This document shows positions 52,684 through 61,373 of a stretch of DNA of 64,000 nt, piece after piece. Position numbers and translations under genes: made by a program. Under the pieces are notes generated by a model. The model was given only the letters and a program-made list of their open reading frames with translations. It was not told where the DNA came from and made no database searches. The stretch is from Bradyrhizobium sp. 199 (GTDB lineage Bacteria; Pseudomonadota; Alphaproteobacteria; Rhizobiales; Xanthobacteraceae): contig NZ_JADPJI010000008.1 in NCBI RefSeq assembly GCF_023073355.1, positions 1 to 64,000 on the forward strand, written 5' to 3'. Every line of letters starts with the position of its first letter. Position 1 is the first letter of the stretch.

Positions 52684-53463
52684 ATGTCGCCAGCGGAAGC
52701 GCGCCTGAAAGAAGTGCCGTCTGATATGACGGAGGCCGAGTGGCAGCAACGGGTCAATCTCGCCGCCTGCTATCGCCTGGTCGCGCTGTACGGCTGGGAC
52801 GACCTGGTCGACACTCACATCTCCGCGCGCGTGCCCGGCCCCGAGCACCACTTTCTCATCAATCCCTACGGACTGATGTTCGACGAGATCACCGCCTCCA
52901 GCCTCGTCAAGGTTGATTTGCACGGCAACCAGCTCTCCGAGAGCGAATACACCATCAACCCGGCCGGCTTCACCATCCATTCGGCGATCCACGAGGTGCG
53001 CGAGGACGCGATCTGCGTGCTGCATCTCCACACCCTCGACGGCACCGCGGTGTCAAGCAGCGCCGAAGGGCTGCTCCCGCTGAACCAGACCGCCCAGCTC
53101 GTCACCCACGACCTCGCCTATCACGACTATGAAGGTATCGCGCTCGACCACGAGGAGCGGCCGCGGCTGCAGAAGGATCTCGGCGACCACAATCACATGC
53201 TGCTGCGCAACCACGGCACGCTGACCGTCGGCCGCTCGGTCGCCTCGGCTTTCGAGCGCATGTATCATCTCGAGCGCGCCTGCTCGATGCAGGTGCGCAC
53301 GCGCGCACTCGGCACGCCGGTCTATCCGGTCGAGGAGATTGCGATCGAGAAGAACACCGAGCTGCTCGCCAACCGCGACCGCGCCGAGCTGCGCGCCACG
53401 AACCTCGTATGGCCGCCGCTGCTGCGCAAGCTCGACCGCGAGCTGCCGGGCTACCGCTCTTGA
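52684..53463 (+). CDS. Class II aldolase/adducin family protein
   Basis: The 259-residue protein of the fuculose-aldolase/adducin fold shows the zinc ligands in VLHLHTLDG and LLRNHGTLTVG, plus DDLVDTHISARVPG near the N-terminus. The family includes sugar-phosphate aldolases and decarboxylases; the reaction here cannot be fixed. It has its own terminator downstream. Confidence 0.9.
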   Translation: MSPAEARLKEVPSDMTEAEWQQRVNLAACYRLVALYGWDDLVDTHISARVPGPEHHFLINPYGLMFDEITASSLVKVDLHGNQLSESEYTINPAGFTIHSAIHEVREDAICVLHLHTLDGTAVSSSAEGLLPLNQTAQLVTHDLAYHDYEGIALDHEERPRLQKDLGDHNHMLLRNHGTLTVGRSVASAFERMYHLERACSMQVRTRALGTPVYPVEEIAIEKNTELLANRDRAELRATNLVWPPLLRKLDRELPGYRS

Positions 53464-53520
53464 AATTTTCGGGATTTGGTGTAGGGTAGCGTCCAACTAA
53501 CCTCTACGCCTTTTGGAATG

Positions 53521-53555
53521 AAACGCCGCCCAATCCCGGGCGGCGTTTTTGTTTT
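53521..53555 (+). terminator. Rho-independent terminator of the class II aldolase gene
   Basis: AAACGCCGCCC pairs with GGGCGGCGTTT (11-bp stem, 6-base loop), immediately followed by a T-rich tract (TTTTTGTTTT). It lies 58 bases past the stop codon. Confidence 0.93.
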
Positions 53556-53564
53556 GTGAGCTTC

Positions 53565-53655
53565 GTGGTCGGCAAAGCGAAGCGTGCCCACGTCTGCTAT
53601 CGAGACCTCGCACGGATGGTGGGCGGCGCTATGCGCCTCTGCCCACCCCCCACGG
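53565..53655. repeat. Interspersed repeat (GTGGGCA/TGCCCAC type), copy 2
   Basis: GGCAAAGCGAAGCGTGCCCAC and the opposed GTGGGCGGCGC...GCGCCTCTGCCCA correspond to 49012-49095. It fills the gap between the aldolase terminator and the M20 peptidase stop. Confidence 0.65.
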
Positions 53656-53666
53656 CATCGCCGCCC

Positions 53667-55061
53667 TTACTTCACCTCCGCCAGCGCCGCGAGGATCCTT
53701 GCCCAGGAGCGGATGCCCTTCTGGAAGCTGCGCAGGTCGTACTTCTCGTTCGGCGAGTGAATGTTGTCGTCGTCGAGCCCGAAGCCGACCAGCAGCGAGT
53801 CGAGGCCGAGCGTGCGCTTGAAATCGGCGACGATCGGGATCGAGGCGCCGGAGCCCATCAGCACGGTCTCCTTGCCCCACTCCTCCGTCAGCGCCTTGCC
53901 GGCGGCGGCGAGCGGCTTCATGTTCCAGTCGAGTGCGACGGCAGGCGCGGCGGAATGGTCGCCGAACTCGACCTTGCAGTCGCCGGGAATGCGCGCCGTG
54001 ACGTAATCGCGGAAGGCCTTGCGGATCTTTTGCGGGTCCTGCCCCTCGACCAGGCGGAACGAGACCTTTGCCGAGGCATGCGAGGGGATCACCGTCTTGG
54101 AGCCCTCGCCGATATAGCCGCCCCAGATGCCGTTGACGTCGCAAGTCGGGCGCGACGAGGCCTGCTCGATCAGGAGGCGCCCCTTCTCCCCGGCGGGGAT
54201 CGACAGGCCAATCGGCTTCAAAAACATCTCCGGCGTCAGGTTGAGCTTCTTCCATTGCTCGAGGATGTCGGGCGGCAGGTCTTTCACGCCATCATAAAAG
54301 CCGGGGATGGTGATGCGATTGTCGTCGTCGAACAGACCGCCCAGAATTTTCGTGAGCAGGCGGATCGGGTTCATCGCGCTGCCGCCGAACACGCCGGAAT
54401 GCAGGTCGCGATTGGCGGCGGTGATCTTCAGCTCTTCATAGAGCAGCCCGCGGAGCGAGGTGGTGATCGCCGGCGTGTTGCGGTCCCACATGCCGGTGTC
54501 GCAGACCAGCACGTAATCGGCTTTGAACTCGTCCTTGTTGGCCTCGATGAAGGGCACGAAGTTCTTCGAGCCGACCTCCTCCTCGCCTTCGATCAGGAAG
54601 GTGATGTCGATCGGCAGCGAGCCGGTCACCTTCTTCCACGCGCGACAGGCTTCGACGAAGGTCATCACCTGGCCCTTGTCGTCCTCGGCGCCGCGCGCGA
54701 CGATGATCTTGCGGCCGTCGGCATGATCGGTGACCACCGGCTCGAACGGCGGCCGGTGCCAGAGATCGAGCGGATCGACCGGCTGCACGTCGTAGTGACC
54801 GTAGAAGATCACATGCGGCCGTCCGCCGGCGCCGGTCTTGCCGACGATGGCGGGATGGCCGGCGGTCGGCCTCACCTCAGTGGCGATGCCGAGAGTAGCG
54901 ATGTCCTTGGCAAGATGCTCCGCCGCCGCCTTGCAATCCCCGGCAAAGGCCGGATCCGCGGAGATCGACTTGATCCGCAGCAGCGCGAACAGGCGCTCCA
55001 GGCTATTGTCGAAATCCTTGTCGATGTGGTCGAGCACGGATTGAAGCTGCGCATTGGCCAT
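53667..55061 (-). CDS. M20-family metallopeptidase (dipeptidase type)
   Basis: The 464-residue zinc exopeptidase or amidohydrolase shows the first metal region as FYGHYDVQPVDPLDLW with the following RGAEDDKGQ, and the catalytic Glu and second site as LIEGEEEVGSKNF. Lid and catalytic domains are complete (length fits the 460-residue dipeptidase subgroup). It is cytoplasmic with no signal peptide. The substrate is probably a small peptide or N-acyl amino acid. Confidence 0.92.
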   Translation of the reverse strand: MANAQLQSVLDHIDKDFDNSLERLFALLRIKSISADPAFAGDCKAAAEHLAKDIATLGIATEVRPTAGHPAIVGKTGAGGRPHVIFYGHYDVQPVDPLDLWHRPPFEPVVTDHADGRKIIVARGAEDDKGQVMTFVEACRAWKKVTGSLPIDITFLIEGEEEVGSKNFVPFIEANKDEFKADYVLVCDTGMWDRNTPAITTSLRGLLYEELKITAANRDLHSGVFGGSAMNPIRLLTKILGGLFDDDNRITIPGFYDGVKDLPPDILEQWKKLNLTPEMFLKPIGLSIPAGEKGRLLIEQASSRPTCDVNGIWGGYIGEGSKTVIPSHASAKVSFRLVEGQDPQKIRKAFRDYVTARIPGDCKVEFGDHSAAPAVALDWNMKPLAAAGKALTEEWGKETVLMGSGASIPIVADFKRTLGLDSLLVGFGLDDDNIHSPNEKYDLRSFQKGIRSWARILAALAEVK

Positions 55062-55130
55062 GGTCGGATTCCTGACTTTTGAGTCTTAAGACGGCGTTTC
55101 AAGATGCCAGGGTTTTAACTCCGTCGCAGG

Positions 55131-56426
55131 CTAGGAGCCAGCCGCAACCGACGGATGGCGGATGTGCCATGCGAGCGTACCCGCAAGAACGGCAGTCGCG
55201 AGAAGGTTATTGCCCCACGCCTGGAACGCAGTTGGAAACCACGGCAACGCCAGCAGGATGAGAATGCCGCCAGCTCCGAGGGCGAGCCAGGTTCCCAGGC
55301 GTACCTTTGGCCGCGTGTCGAAGGCAGCGCGATGCATCAAGACCGTCATCGGGAAGAACAGCCACATGAAATAGTATTGCCGCGCCAGGGGCGAGGCCAC
55401 CGTGATCAGGCAGAACAGGATGCCGAGCTCCTCGGCATCCGAGCGCGCCGTTCGCCGCGCCTGCCGTGGCATGATCGCGACGAAGCCGAGCCCGAGCAAT
55501 GCGGAGAACGCCAGCACGATCCAGTTTGCGGTCCTGTAGTCGACGTCGATGATGTTCATCGTGCGCGGCGGTTTATTGGGACTGTCCTGATTGTAGTTGA
55601 TCGGGCGGACCAGGCGGTGCGTGACCGCGATCAGCGACTGGTTGACCCACGACCAGTTCTGCTCCTCGCGTTGGCCAAAGCCCTTTTCCGAGCTCGTTCC
55701 GACCATCCCCTGACACCAGAGCGCAAGCTCGGCCGCATTGCGCTCGAAGCCGCGGATCGGGGCCGGCACGACAAAGAGAAGAATGCCGGTGAAGGCGACC
55801 GTAGCGACGACAGCCTCCCATTTGCGCCGCCAGATCAGATAGGGCAGCACCACAATCGGAAACACCTTGATGGCGGCGGCGAGCGCGAACATGAAGCCGG
55901 CGAGCCATGACCGCTGATGCTGCAAGCTCCAGAAACCGTAGAGCATCATCGCGAGCAGAACGAGGTTGGGCTGGCCCAGGTCGAACATGTCGAACACGAA
56001 GGGCACGGTGACGACAGCAGGCAGCGCTTCCAGCCAGGGACCGGGCTTGCGGTCCGAGCCGGTCATGACGTGGGAGAACGTTCCGGCGTACCACCACGCC
56101 ACCGCATTCAGGATCGACAGGACGACGTAGAGCGGGATCTTGCCGAACCAGCTCGGGATCGCCAGGAGGATCGCCGGGAGCGGTGGATAGATGAACTCGA
56201 AATATTCGATGGCCGTGGCGGGATAGAATGGCTCGCCCCGCAAGACCTGCTGCCCGGCCCAGTACCACAGCGGGTAATCCTTGGTCTTGCCGCTGCCGAA
56301 CATCTCGGGGACGAGCACGTCCGCGGTCAGCAGGATGCAGCAGAGCAGAAAAAGCAGGTCCAGCGGCGCGCGCAGCGAGAGGCGTCTGGGCGCGTCAGGC
56401 TTGGCTAACCGGGCGGGCGATGTCAC
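55131..56426 (-). CDS. Membrane glycosyltransferase, GT87 (DUF2029) family
   Basis: The 431-residue membrane protein has about ten helices and a GT87-like loop after the first helix (YPLWYWAGQQVLRGEPFYP). GT87 enzymes are polyprenyl-phosphomannose-dependent mannosyltransferases in actinobacteria; proteobacterial members are uncharacterised. The start is uncertain: GTG 56426 has AGGA at 8 bases and is chosen here, while GTG 56492 is in the same frame. Confidence 0.82.
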   Translation of the reverse strand: MTSPARLAKPDAPRRLSLRAPLDLLFLLCCILLTADVLVPEMFGSGKTKDYPLWYWAGQQVLRGEPFYPATAIEYFEFIYPPLPAILLAIPSWFGKIPLYVVLSILNAVAWWYAGTFSHVMTGSDRKPGPWLEALPAVVTVPFVFDMFDLGQPNLVLLAMMLYGFWSLQHQRSWLAGFMFALAAAIKVFPIVVLPYLIWRRKWEAVVATVAFTGILLFVVPAPIRGFERNAAELALWCQGMVGTSSEKGFGQREEQNWSWVNQSLIAVTHRLVRPINYNQDSPNKPPRTMNIIDVDYRTANWIVLAFSALLGLGFVAIMPRQARRTARSDAEELGILFCLITVASPLARQYYFMWLFFPMTVLMHRAAFDTRPKVRLGTWLALGAGGILILLALPWFPTAFQAWGNNLLATAVLAGTLAWHIRHPSVAAGS

Positions 56427-56509
56427 GGGAGTGGTCCTGTGCGGCGATGGACAGGACCTAGCAGACCGGCGCAGGGTTGGAGAGCCCCTCACCTGAAATT
56501 GTAGCGCTG

Positions 56510-56550
56510 GTGATCCGGCCCTCCCCGCGAGCGGAGCGAGGCCGGATCAC
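56510..56550. repeat. Hairpin between GT87 and HerA-like genes
   Basis: GTGATCCGGCC (56510-56520) and GGCCGGATCAC (56540-56550) form a perfect 11-bp stem around a 19-base loop with a smaller GC stem inside. No T-run follows on either side, so it looks more like a repeat element than a classic terminator. Confidence 0.6.
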
Positions 56551-56610
56551 AACAGGAAGCGGATTGCCTCAACGAGGTCTTGAAAGATGTCTTGAAATCA
56601 GCTGCCTGAT

Positions 56611-58233
56611 CTAGCGCCGCAGCAATCCCCCGAGCGCGCCGCGGACCAGCGTGCGGCCGATCGAGCCGCCGAGCTGGCCGCCGACCGACTTGCCGATATT
56701 GGCGGCCATCCCGCCGATCACCTGGTTGGTGACCGATCGTGTTACGTCCCGCGCAATGACCTGTCCGGCCGACAAGCGGCCCCGCTTGAGGTTGGTGCCG
56801 AAGATGGTGCCGACGATCGAGCCGATCTGGCCCAGGATACCGCCGCCGCTTGCGCCAGCAGGGCCGTCCGCTGTGGCCGCCGTGCCGGCGATGCGCTTCT
56901 GAATGATCTCGTAGGCGGACTCGGCATCGACCGCGGTGTCGTATTTTCCCTTCAGCGGGCTTGCAGCCATGATCGCCTTACGCTCATCCGGCGTGATCGG
57001 TCCGATGCGGGCTGATGGCGGCCGGATCATCACCCGCTCCACCATCGCGGGCGTGCCGTTGCCCTCCAGGAAGGACACCAGCGCCTCGCCCTTGCCGAGC
57101 TCCATGATCACCTTGGCCGTGTCGAGCTTCGGGTTGGGCCGGAAGGTCTGGGCCGCAGCGGCGACCGCCTTCTGGTCGCGCGGGGTGAAGGCGCGCAGCG
57201 CGTGCTGCACCCGGTTGCCCAGCTGTCCGAGCACGCGGTCGGGCACGTCGACCGGGTTTTGCGTCACGAAGTAGACGCCGACCCCCTTGGAACGGATCAG
57301 GCGGACCACCTGCTCGATCTTGTCCATCAGCGCCTTGGGCGCGTCGTTGAACAACAGATGCGCCTCGTCGAAGAAGAACACGAGCTTTGGCTTCGGCAGA
57401 TCGCCGGCTTCGGGCAGCTCCTCGAACAGCTCCGACAACATCCACAGCAGGAATGTCGCGTAAAGCCTGGGGCTCTGAAGCAATTTGTCGGCAACCAGGA
57501 TGTTGACCATTCCGCGGCCCTCGCGGTCGGTCTTCATGAAGTCCTTCAGCGTCAGCGCTGGCTCGCCGAAGAATTTGGTGCCGCCCTGGTTCTCCAGCAC
57601 CAGCAGCTGGCGCTGGATGGTGCCGACCGTGGCCCTGGTGACGTTGCCGAACCCCTGCGCCGCCTTCTTGACGTCGGCCAGCGGGCTCTCTTGGGCATCC
57701 GCGCCCTTCTTGCCTGTATCCGGCACGATGGCGTCGAGCAGCGCGCGCAGGTCCTTCATATCGATCAGGGTGAGGCCGGCATCATCGGCGACACGGAAGG
57801 CAACGTTGAGCACGCCTTCCTGCACATCGTTGAGGTCCAGCATGCGCGCGAGCAGAAGCGGCCCCATTTCCGTGACAGTGGCGCGCACCGGGTGGCCCTG
57901 CTCGCCGAACACGTCCCAGAACACCGTCGAGAACTGGTCGGGCTGGAACGTCAATCCCATCTCGGAAGCGCGCTTGAGAATGAAGTCCGCGGGCACGCCG
58001 ATCTCGCAGATGCCGGAGAGGTCGCCCTTGATGTCGGACGCGAAGACCGGAACGCCGGCACGCGCAAATCCTTCTGCCATCACTTGCAGCGTCACCGTCT
58101 TGCCGGTTCCGGTTGCACCCGTGACGAGACCATGGCGATTGGCGAGCGCCAGCGTCAGCCATGCCTGCTCGTCTCCCTTGCCGACGAAGATCTTGTCGTC
58201 GGTATCGCCGAGCTTGCTGTCCTGTGCGGTCAT
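56611..58233 (-). CDS. HerA-like ATPase, DUF853 (YjgR) family
   Basis: The 540-residue P-loop ATPase has Walker A GATGTGKTVT at about residue 40 and Walker B LVFFFDEAHLLF. It also carries the family segments DIKGDLSG and RVQHALRAFTPRDQKAV. The C-terminal 100 or so residues are Gly/Ala-rich with a SIGRTLVRGALGGLLRR end. The family is related to DNA translocases such as HerA, but its own role is not known. ATG 58233 is preferred; the frame extends to 58311. Confidence 0.9.
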   Translation of the reverse strand: MTAQDSKLGDTDDKIFVGKGDEQAWLTLALANRHGLVTGATGTGKTVTLQVMAEGFARAGVPVFASDIKGDLSGICEIGVPADFILKRASEMGLTFQPDQFSTVFWDVFGEQGHPVRATVTEMGPLLLARMLDLNDVQEGVLNVAFRVADDAGLTLIDMKDLRALLDAIVPDTGKKGADAQESPLADVKKAAQGFGNVTRATVGTIQRQLLVLENQGGTKFFGEPALTLKDFMKTDREGRGMVNILVADKLLQSPRLYATFLLWMLSELFEELPEAGDLPKPKLVFFFDEAHLLFNDAPKALMDKIEQVVRLIRSKGVGVYFVTQNPVDVPDRVLGQLGNRVQHALRAFTPRDQKAVAAAAQTFRPNPKLDTAKVIMELGKGEALVSFLEGNGTPAMVERVMIRPPSARIGPITPDERKAIMAASPLKGKYDTAVDAESAYEIIQKRIAGTAATADGPAGASGGGILGQIGSIVGTIFGTNLKRGRLSAGQVIARDVTRSVTNQVIGGMAANIGKSVGGQLGGSIGRTLVRGALGGLLRR

Positions 58234-58577
58234 TATTCTCACTGATATCTCTGCCGGGTTTCGCGTATTGAAACTCAATGCGGCAGTTCCGTAGTTTAAC
58301 GCATGTCGCACGTCGATTGAAGCCGTTCAACGCGCCCGAGATGCGACATTGTCGGATAGGTGGACGACATCAGCCGAAAGTAGGAACGAGGTGTTCGCAA
58401 CGCGGCAATTTTTCGCCGATTCCATCTCCGCTCTTGCACCGCTGCAACACTTTCCGCGCGTTCGAAGATGAATCGCGACGACGGCTGCGTTCATCGCTTG
58501 TATTTCACATCACACCGGCTCAAGATCATTTTCGAAAGCAATACTCCGGCAAGCAAACCGGCTGAGGGGCGGGCCTT
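58234..58577. other. Divergent intergenic region
   Basis: The 344-base gap between the DUF853 and DUF2267-like genes contains no recognisable gene or repeat and should hold both promoters. GAGGGGCGGGCC at its right edge is the next gene's ribosome-binding site. Confidence 0.4.
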
Positions 58578-58943
58578 ATGGACGAGCTGATCGGGCGGCT
58601 GGCGACAAACGCCAGCATAGATGGTGCTGTCGCTGAAAAGACCGTCGGTATCATCCTGGGCTTCCTCCGCAGCGAGGGTCCTTCCGATAGCGTGCAGGCC
58701 CTGATCGATCAGATCCCCGGAGCGGAAGCCGCGATCGAGGCGTCCAGGAGCGGCGGCGGACTGTCGCGGCTGATGGGTGGCGGCTTGATGGCAGTGGGCA
58801 CGCGCCTGATGGGCCTCGGACTTGGCATGTCCGAGATTCAAAACGTCGCTCGTGAACTTTTCCGCTTCGGCCGAGACAAAATCGGAGCAGATCAGATGGG
58901 CAAGATCGTTGCGGGGACGCCGGGCCTCAGCCAGTTCGCCTGA
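58578..58943 (+). CDS. DUF2267/DUF2780-like small helical protein
   Basis: The 121-residue protein is mostly helical: MDELIGRLATNASIDGAVAEKTVGIILGFLRSEGPSDSVQALIDQIPGAEAAIE, followed by a Gly-rich centre and EIQNVARELFRFGRDKIGADQMGKIVAGTPGL. This matches the small DUF2267/DUF2780-type family. It is cytoplasmic and of unknown function. It is 33 bases before the DUF4332 gene, so the two are likely co-transcribed. Confidence 0.8.
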   Translation: MDELIGRLATNASIDGAVAEKTVGIILGFLRSEGPSDSVQALIDQIPGAEAAIEASRSGGGLSRLMGGGLMAVGTRLMGLGLGMSEIQNVARELFRFGRDKIGADQMGKIVAGTPGLSQFA

Positions 58944-58976
58944 AGCCTGGGCATTTCATATTTCATATCGAGTATC

Positions 58977-59384
58977 ATGACATATCCGATCTCCGAGATT
59001 GAGGGCCTGTCGGTCTTTGCCGCCAACAAGTTAAAGGGGCAGGGCATCCGCACCACCGATGCGCTACTCGAGGCGGCCGGTACGGTGAAGGGCCGCAAGG
59101 CGCTTTCCGCCAAGACCGGCATCAGCGAGCAGCTGCTGCTGGAATGGGCCAACGTCGCCGACTACATGCGCATCCCCGGCATGGGCCGCGCCAAGGTCGG
59201 CCTGGTCCGCGCCGCCGGCGTCACCACCGTGCGTGAGCTCGCCTACCGAAATCCGGCAAGGCTCGCCCAGAGCATGCGCGACGCCAACGAGAAGAAGAAG
59301 CTGCTCCGCATCTTGCCTTCCGAGAAATCGGTCGGCGACATCATCGCCAAGGCGAAGAAGCTGCAGCCAAAGATTACGTATTAG
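58977..59384 (+). CDS. DUF4332 helix-hairpin-helix-like protein
   Basis: The 135-residue protein has two helix-hairpin-helix-like repeats (IEGLSVFAANKLKGQGIRTTDALLEAAGTVKGRKALSAKTGIS and IPGMGRAKVGLVRAAGVTTVRELAYRNP), as in DUF4332 proteins that resemble the DNA-binding part of polymerases. No catalytic domain is present. DNA binding is likely but unproven. Confidence 0.85.
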   Translation: MTYPISEIEGLSVFAANKLKGQGIRTTDALLEAAGTVKGRKALSAKTGISEQLLLEWANVADYMRIPGMGRAKVGLVRAAGVTTVRELAYRNPARLAQSMRDANEKKKLLRILPSEKSVGDIIAKAKKLQPKITY

Positions 59385-59423
59385 GCTTCCTTCTCGGCGT
59401 ACGACCTGCAGTGTCGGCGCTCG

Positions 59424-59526
59424 GCGTCATACCCGCGAAGGCGGTATCCGGTACGCCGCGCCCGCCTCCGTATCACGCCCACTGCATCGGGATGCTCGAT
59501 TGCCCGCCTTCGCGAGCAATGACAGT
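59424..59526. repeat. Palindromic interspersed repeat upstream of folP
   Basis: CGTCATACCCGCGAAGGCGG and the opposed CCCGCCTTCGCGAGCAATGA form an inverted pair separated by about 60 bases with an inner GC palindrome. This is a known element type of the group. It lies between the DUF4332 gene and folP. Confidence 0.7.
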
Positions 59527-59575
59527 GGAGGTGTTGGTCTTGACTCCCCCTCCCCGACCGCGCAAAGCCACGCGC

Positions 59576-60436
59576 ATGAATGCCTCGCCTTCCCCATCCG
59601 TCCCGCCGGCCGGCTCGGCCGGGCCAGGTACGCTGCGGACCCTGCTGGAACGGCCTGTCCCGGCAGTGATGGGCGTGCTCAACATCACCCCGGACTCCTT
59701 CTCCGATGGCGGCGAGTTCATCGCGCCCGAGCAGGCGCTCGCGCGGGCGCGGGCGATGATCGTTGATGGCGTCGACATCATCGATATCGGCGCCGAGTCC
59801 ACCCGGCCCTACAGGAGCGCGAAGGCAGTTACGGCGGATGACGAACTCGCCCGGCTGAAGCCGGTGCTGGCGGGCGTGGTTGCACTCGGCGTGCCGGTCT
59901 CGATCGACAGCATGAAGGCGGAGGTGGTGGCCTTCGCACTCGATCAGGGCGCGGCAATCGCCAACGACGTCTGGGGCTTGCAACGCGACGCCGCGATGGC
60001 GCCATTGGTGGCCGCGAAAGGCGTTCCCGTCATCGTCATGCACAACCGCGACGACGCCGATCCCGCCATCGACATCATCACGGACATGAAAATGTTCTTT
60101 CTGCGTTCGCTGGATATCGCCGCAAAGGCCGGCATCGCGCGCGACAAGATCGTGCTTGATCCCGGCATCGGTTTCGGCAAGACCGCCGAGCAGAGCATGA
60201 CCGCGCTGGCGCGCTTACGCGAGCTCGAGATGTTCGGCCTGCCGATCCTGGTCGGCGCCTCGCGCAAGCGCTTCATCGCCTCGGTGTCGCCGTCCGAGCC
60301 GAAGGAGCGGCTCGCCGGCTCGATCGCAGCGCATCTGATCGCCGCGCAGCGCGGCGCAAAAATCATCCGGACCCATGACGTCGCCGAGACCTTGCAGGCC
60401 TTGCGGGTCGCGAACGCAATCGAGGGCAAGCAATGA
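59576..60436 (+). CDS. folP: Dihydropteroate synthase
   Basis: The 286-residue enzyme condenses p-aminobenzoate with the pterin pyrophosphate in folate synthesis. Signature segments are GVLNITPDSFSDGG, DIIDIGAESTRPY, NDVWGLQRDAAMA, LDPGIGFGKTAEQ and VGASRKRFI. ATG 59576 is chosen; in-frame starts at 59411 and 59519 lie in a repeat. It overlaps folB by ATGA and heads a folP-folB-folK operon. Confidence 0.95.
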   Translation: MNASPSPSVPPAGSAGPGTLRTLLERPVPAVMGVLNITPDSFSDGGEFIAPEQALARARAMIVDGVDIIDIGAESTRPYRSAKAVTADDELARLKPVLAGVVALGVPVSIDSMKAEVVAFALDQGAAIANDVWGLQRDAAMAPLVAAKGVPVIVMHNRDDADPAIDIITDMKMFFLRSLDIAAKAGIARDKIVLDPGIGFGKTAEQSMTALARLRELEMFGLPILVGASRKRFIASVSPSEPKERLAGSIAAHLIAAQRGAKIIRTHDVAETLQALRVANAIEGKQ

Positions 60437-60801
60437 CCGATACGATCTTCGTCACCGGCCTGTCGATCCACGCCCGCCACGGCGTGATGGATCACGAGAC
60501 CGAAGTCGGCCAGCGTTTCGTCATCGATCTCGAACTCTATACCGATCTGTCGGAGCCCTCGCGCAGTGACCGGCTCGCCGATACGGTATCCTACGCCGAC
60601 GTCGTGGCGACCACGACGGCGGCATTCAAGAACACCAATTACAAGCTTTTGGAGCGCGCCGCCGGCGCGGTGGCCGACGCCATCCTGTCCAACTTCCCGC
60701 GCATCCGCGCCGTGAAGATCACCGTGCACAAGCCGCATGCGCCGATCGCCGCGATCTTCGACGACGTCGGCATCATGCTGACGCGCTCGCGGCATCCCTG
60801 A
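60433..60801 (+). CDS. folB: Dihydroneopterin aldolase
   Basis: The 122-residue enzyme cleaves dihydroneopterin to the hydroxymethyl pterin used by FolK. The family segments IHARHGVMDHETEVGQRFVIDLEL, YADVVATTTAAF and YKLLERAAGAVADAIL are present, with the conserved Glu and Lys. It overlaps folP by 4 bases and folK by 1 base, so all three are translated in sequence. Confidence 0.94.
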   Translation: MTDTIFVTGLSIHARHGVMDHETEVGQRFVIDLELYTDLSEPSRSDRLADTVSYADVVATTTAAFKNTNYKLLERAAGAVADAILSNFPRIRAVKITVHKPHAPIAAIFDDVGIMLTRSRHP

Positions 60802-61292
60802 TGGCCAGCGTACTGATCGCACTCGGCGGCAATGTCGGCGATGTCCGCGCGACATTCGCCAAGGCGATTGCGCATATCTGCGGCATGGCGCAAGCCGCGC
60901 TGATCGCGCGCTCGTCCGACTACGCGACGCCGCCCTGGGGCGACGAGGACCAGGCTCCCTTCATCAATGCCTGCGTCGAGATCGAGACCGGCCTCGATCC
61001 GCACGCGCTTTTGTTCGTGCTGCAGAAGGTCGAGCAGAAATTCGGCCGCACGCGGGACAAGGCGAGGCGGTGGGGTCCGCGCACGCTCGACCTCGACATG
61101 ATCGCCTATGACGATGTGTCCTTGCAGAAGCCCGACCTGACCCTGCCGCATCCGCGCCTGTTCGAGCGCGCCTTCGTGCTGGTGCCGCTGGCCGAAATCG
61201 CGCCGGACCGCGTGATCTCAGGCATTCATGTCCGTGACGGCCTCGCCAGCGTCTCGACGCAAGGCATTGAGCGGCTTCCGGATACCGGTTAA
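60801..61292 (+). CDS. folK: HPPK, hydroxymethyl-dihydropterin pyrophosphokinase
   Basis: The 163-residue enzyme transfers pyrophosphate from ATP to 6-hydroxymethyl-dihydropterin. Motifs LGGNVGDVRATFAKAI, WGDEDQAPFINACVEI and RWGPRTLDLDMIAYDD are intact, including the two metal-binding Asp residues. Its start shares one base with the folB stop (TGATG). Confidence 0.95.
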   Translation: MASVLIALGGNVGDVRATFAKAIAHICGMAQAALIARSSDYATPPWGDEDQAPFINACVEIETGLDPHALLFVLQKVEQKFGRTRDKARRWGPRTLDLDMIAYDDVSLQKPDLTLPHPRLFERAFVLVPLAEIAPDRVISGIHVRDGLASVSTQGIERLPDTG

Positions 61293-61373
61293 CCAAAAAC
61301 AACCGTTTGCAGGGACCATCCGCCGTGGCAATTTCGCCTGCGAATAACCAGATTTTCGGGAGCCCCTCGCCGC

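Noticed and set aside
56510..56550. Reading the 11-bp hairpin as a terminator of the GT87 gene's upstream neighbour
   Set aside because: No T-run follows the stem on either strand, so a classic Rho-independent terminator is not supported.
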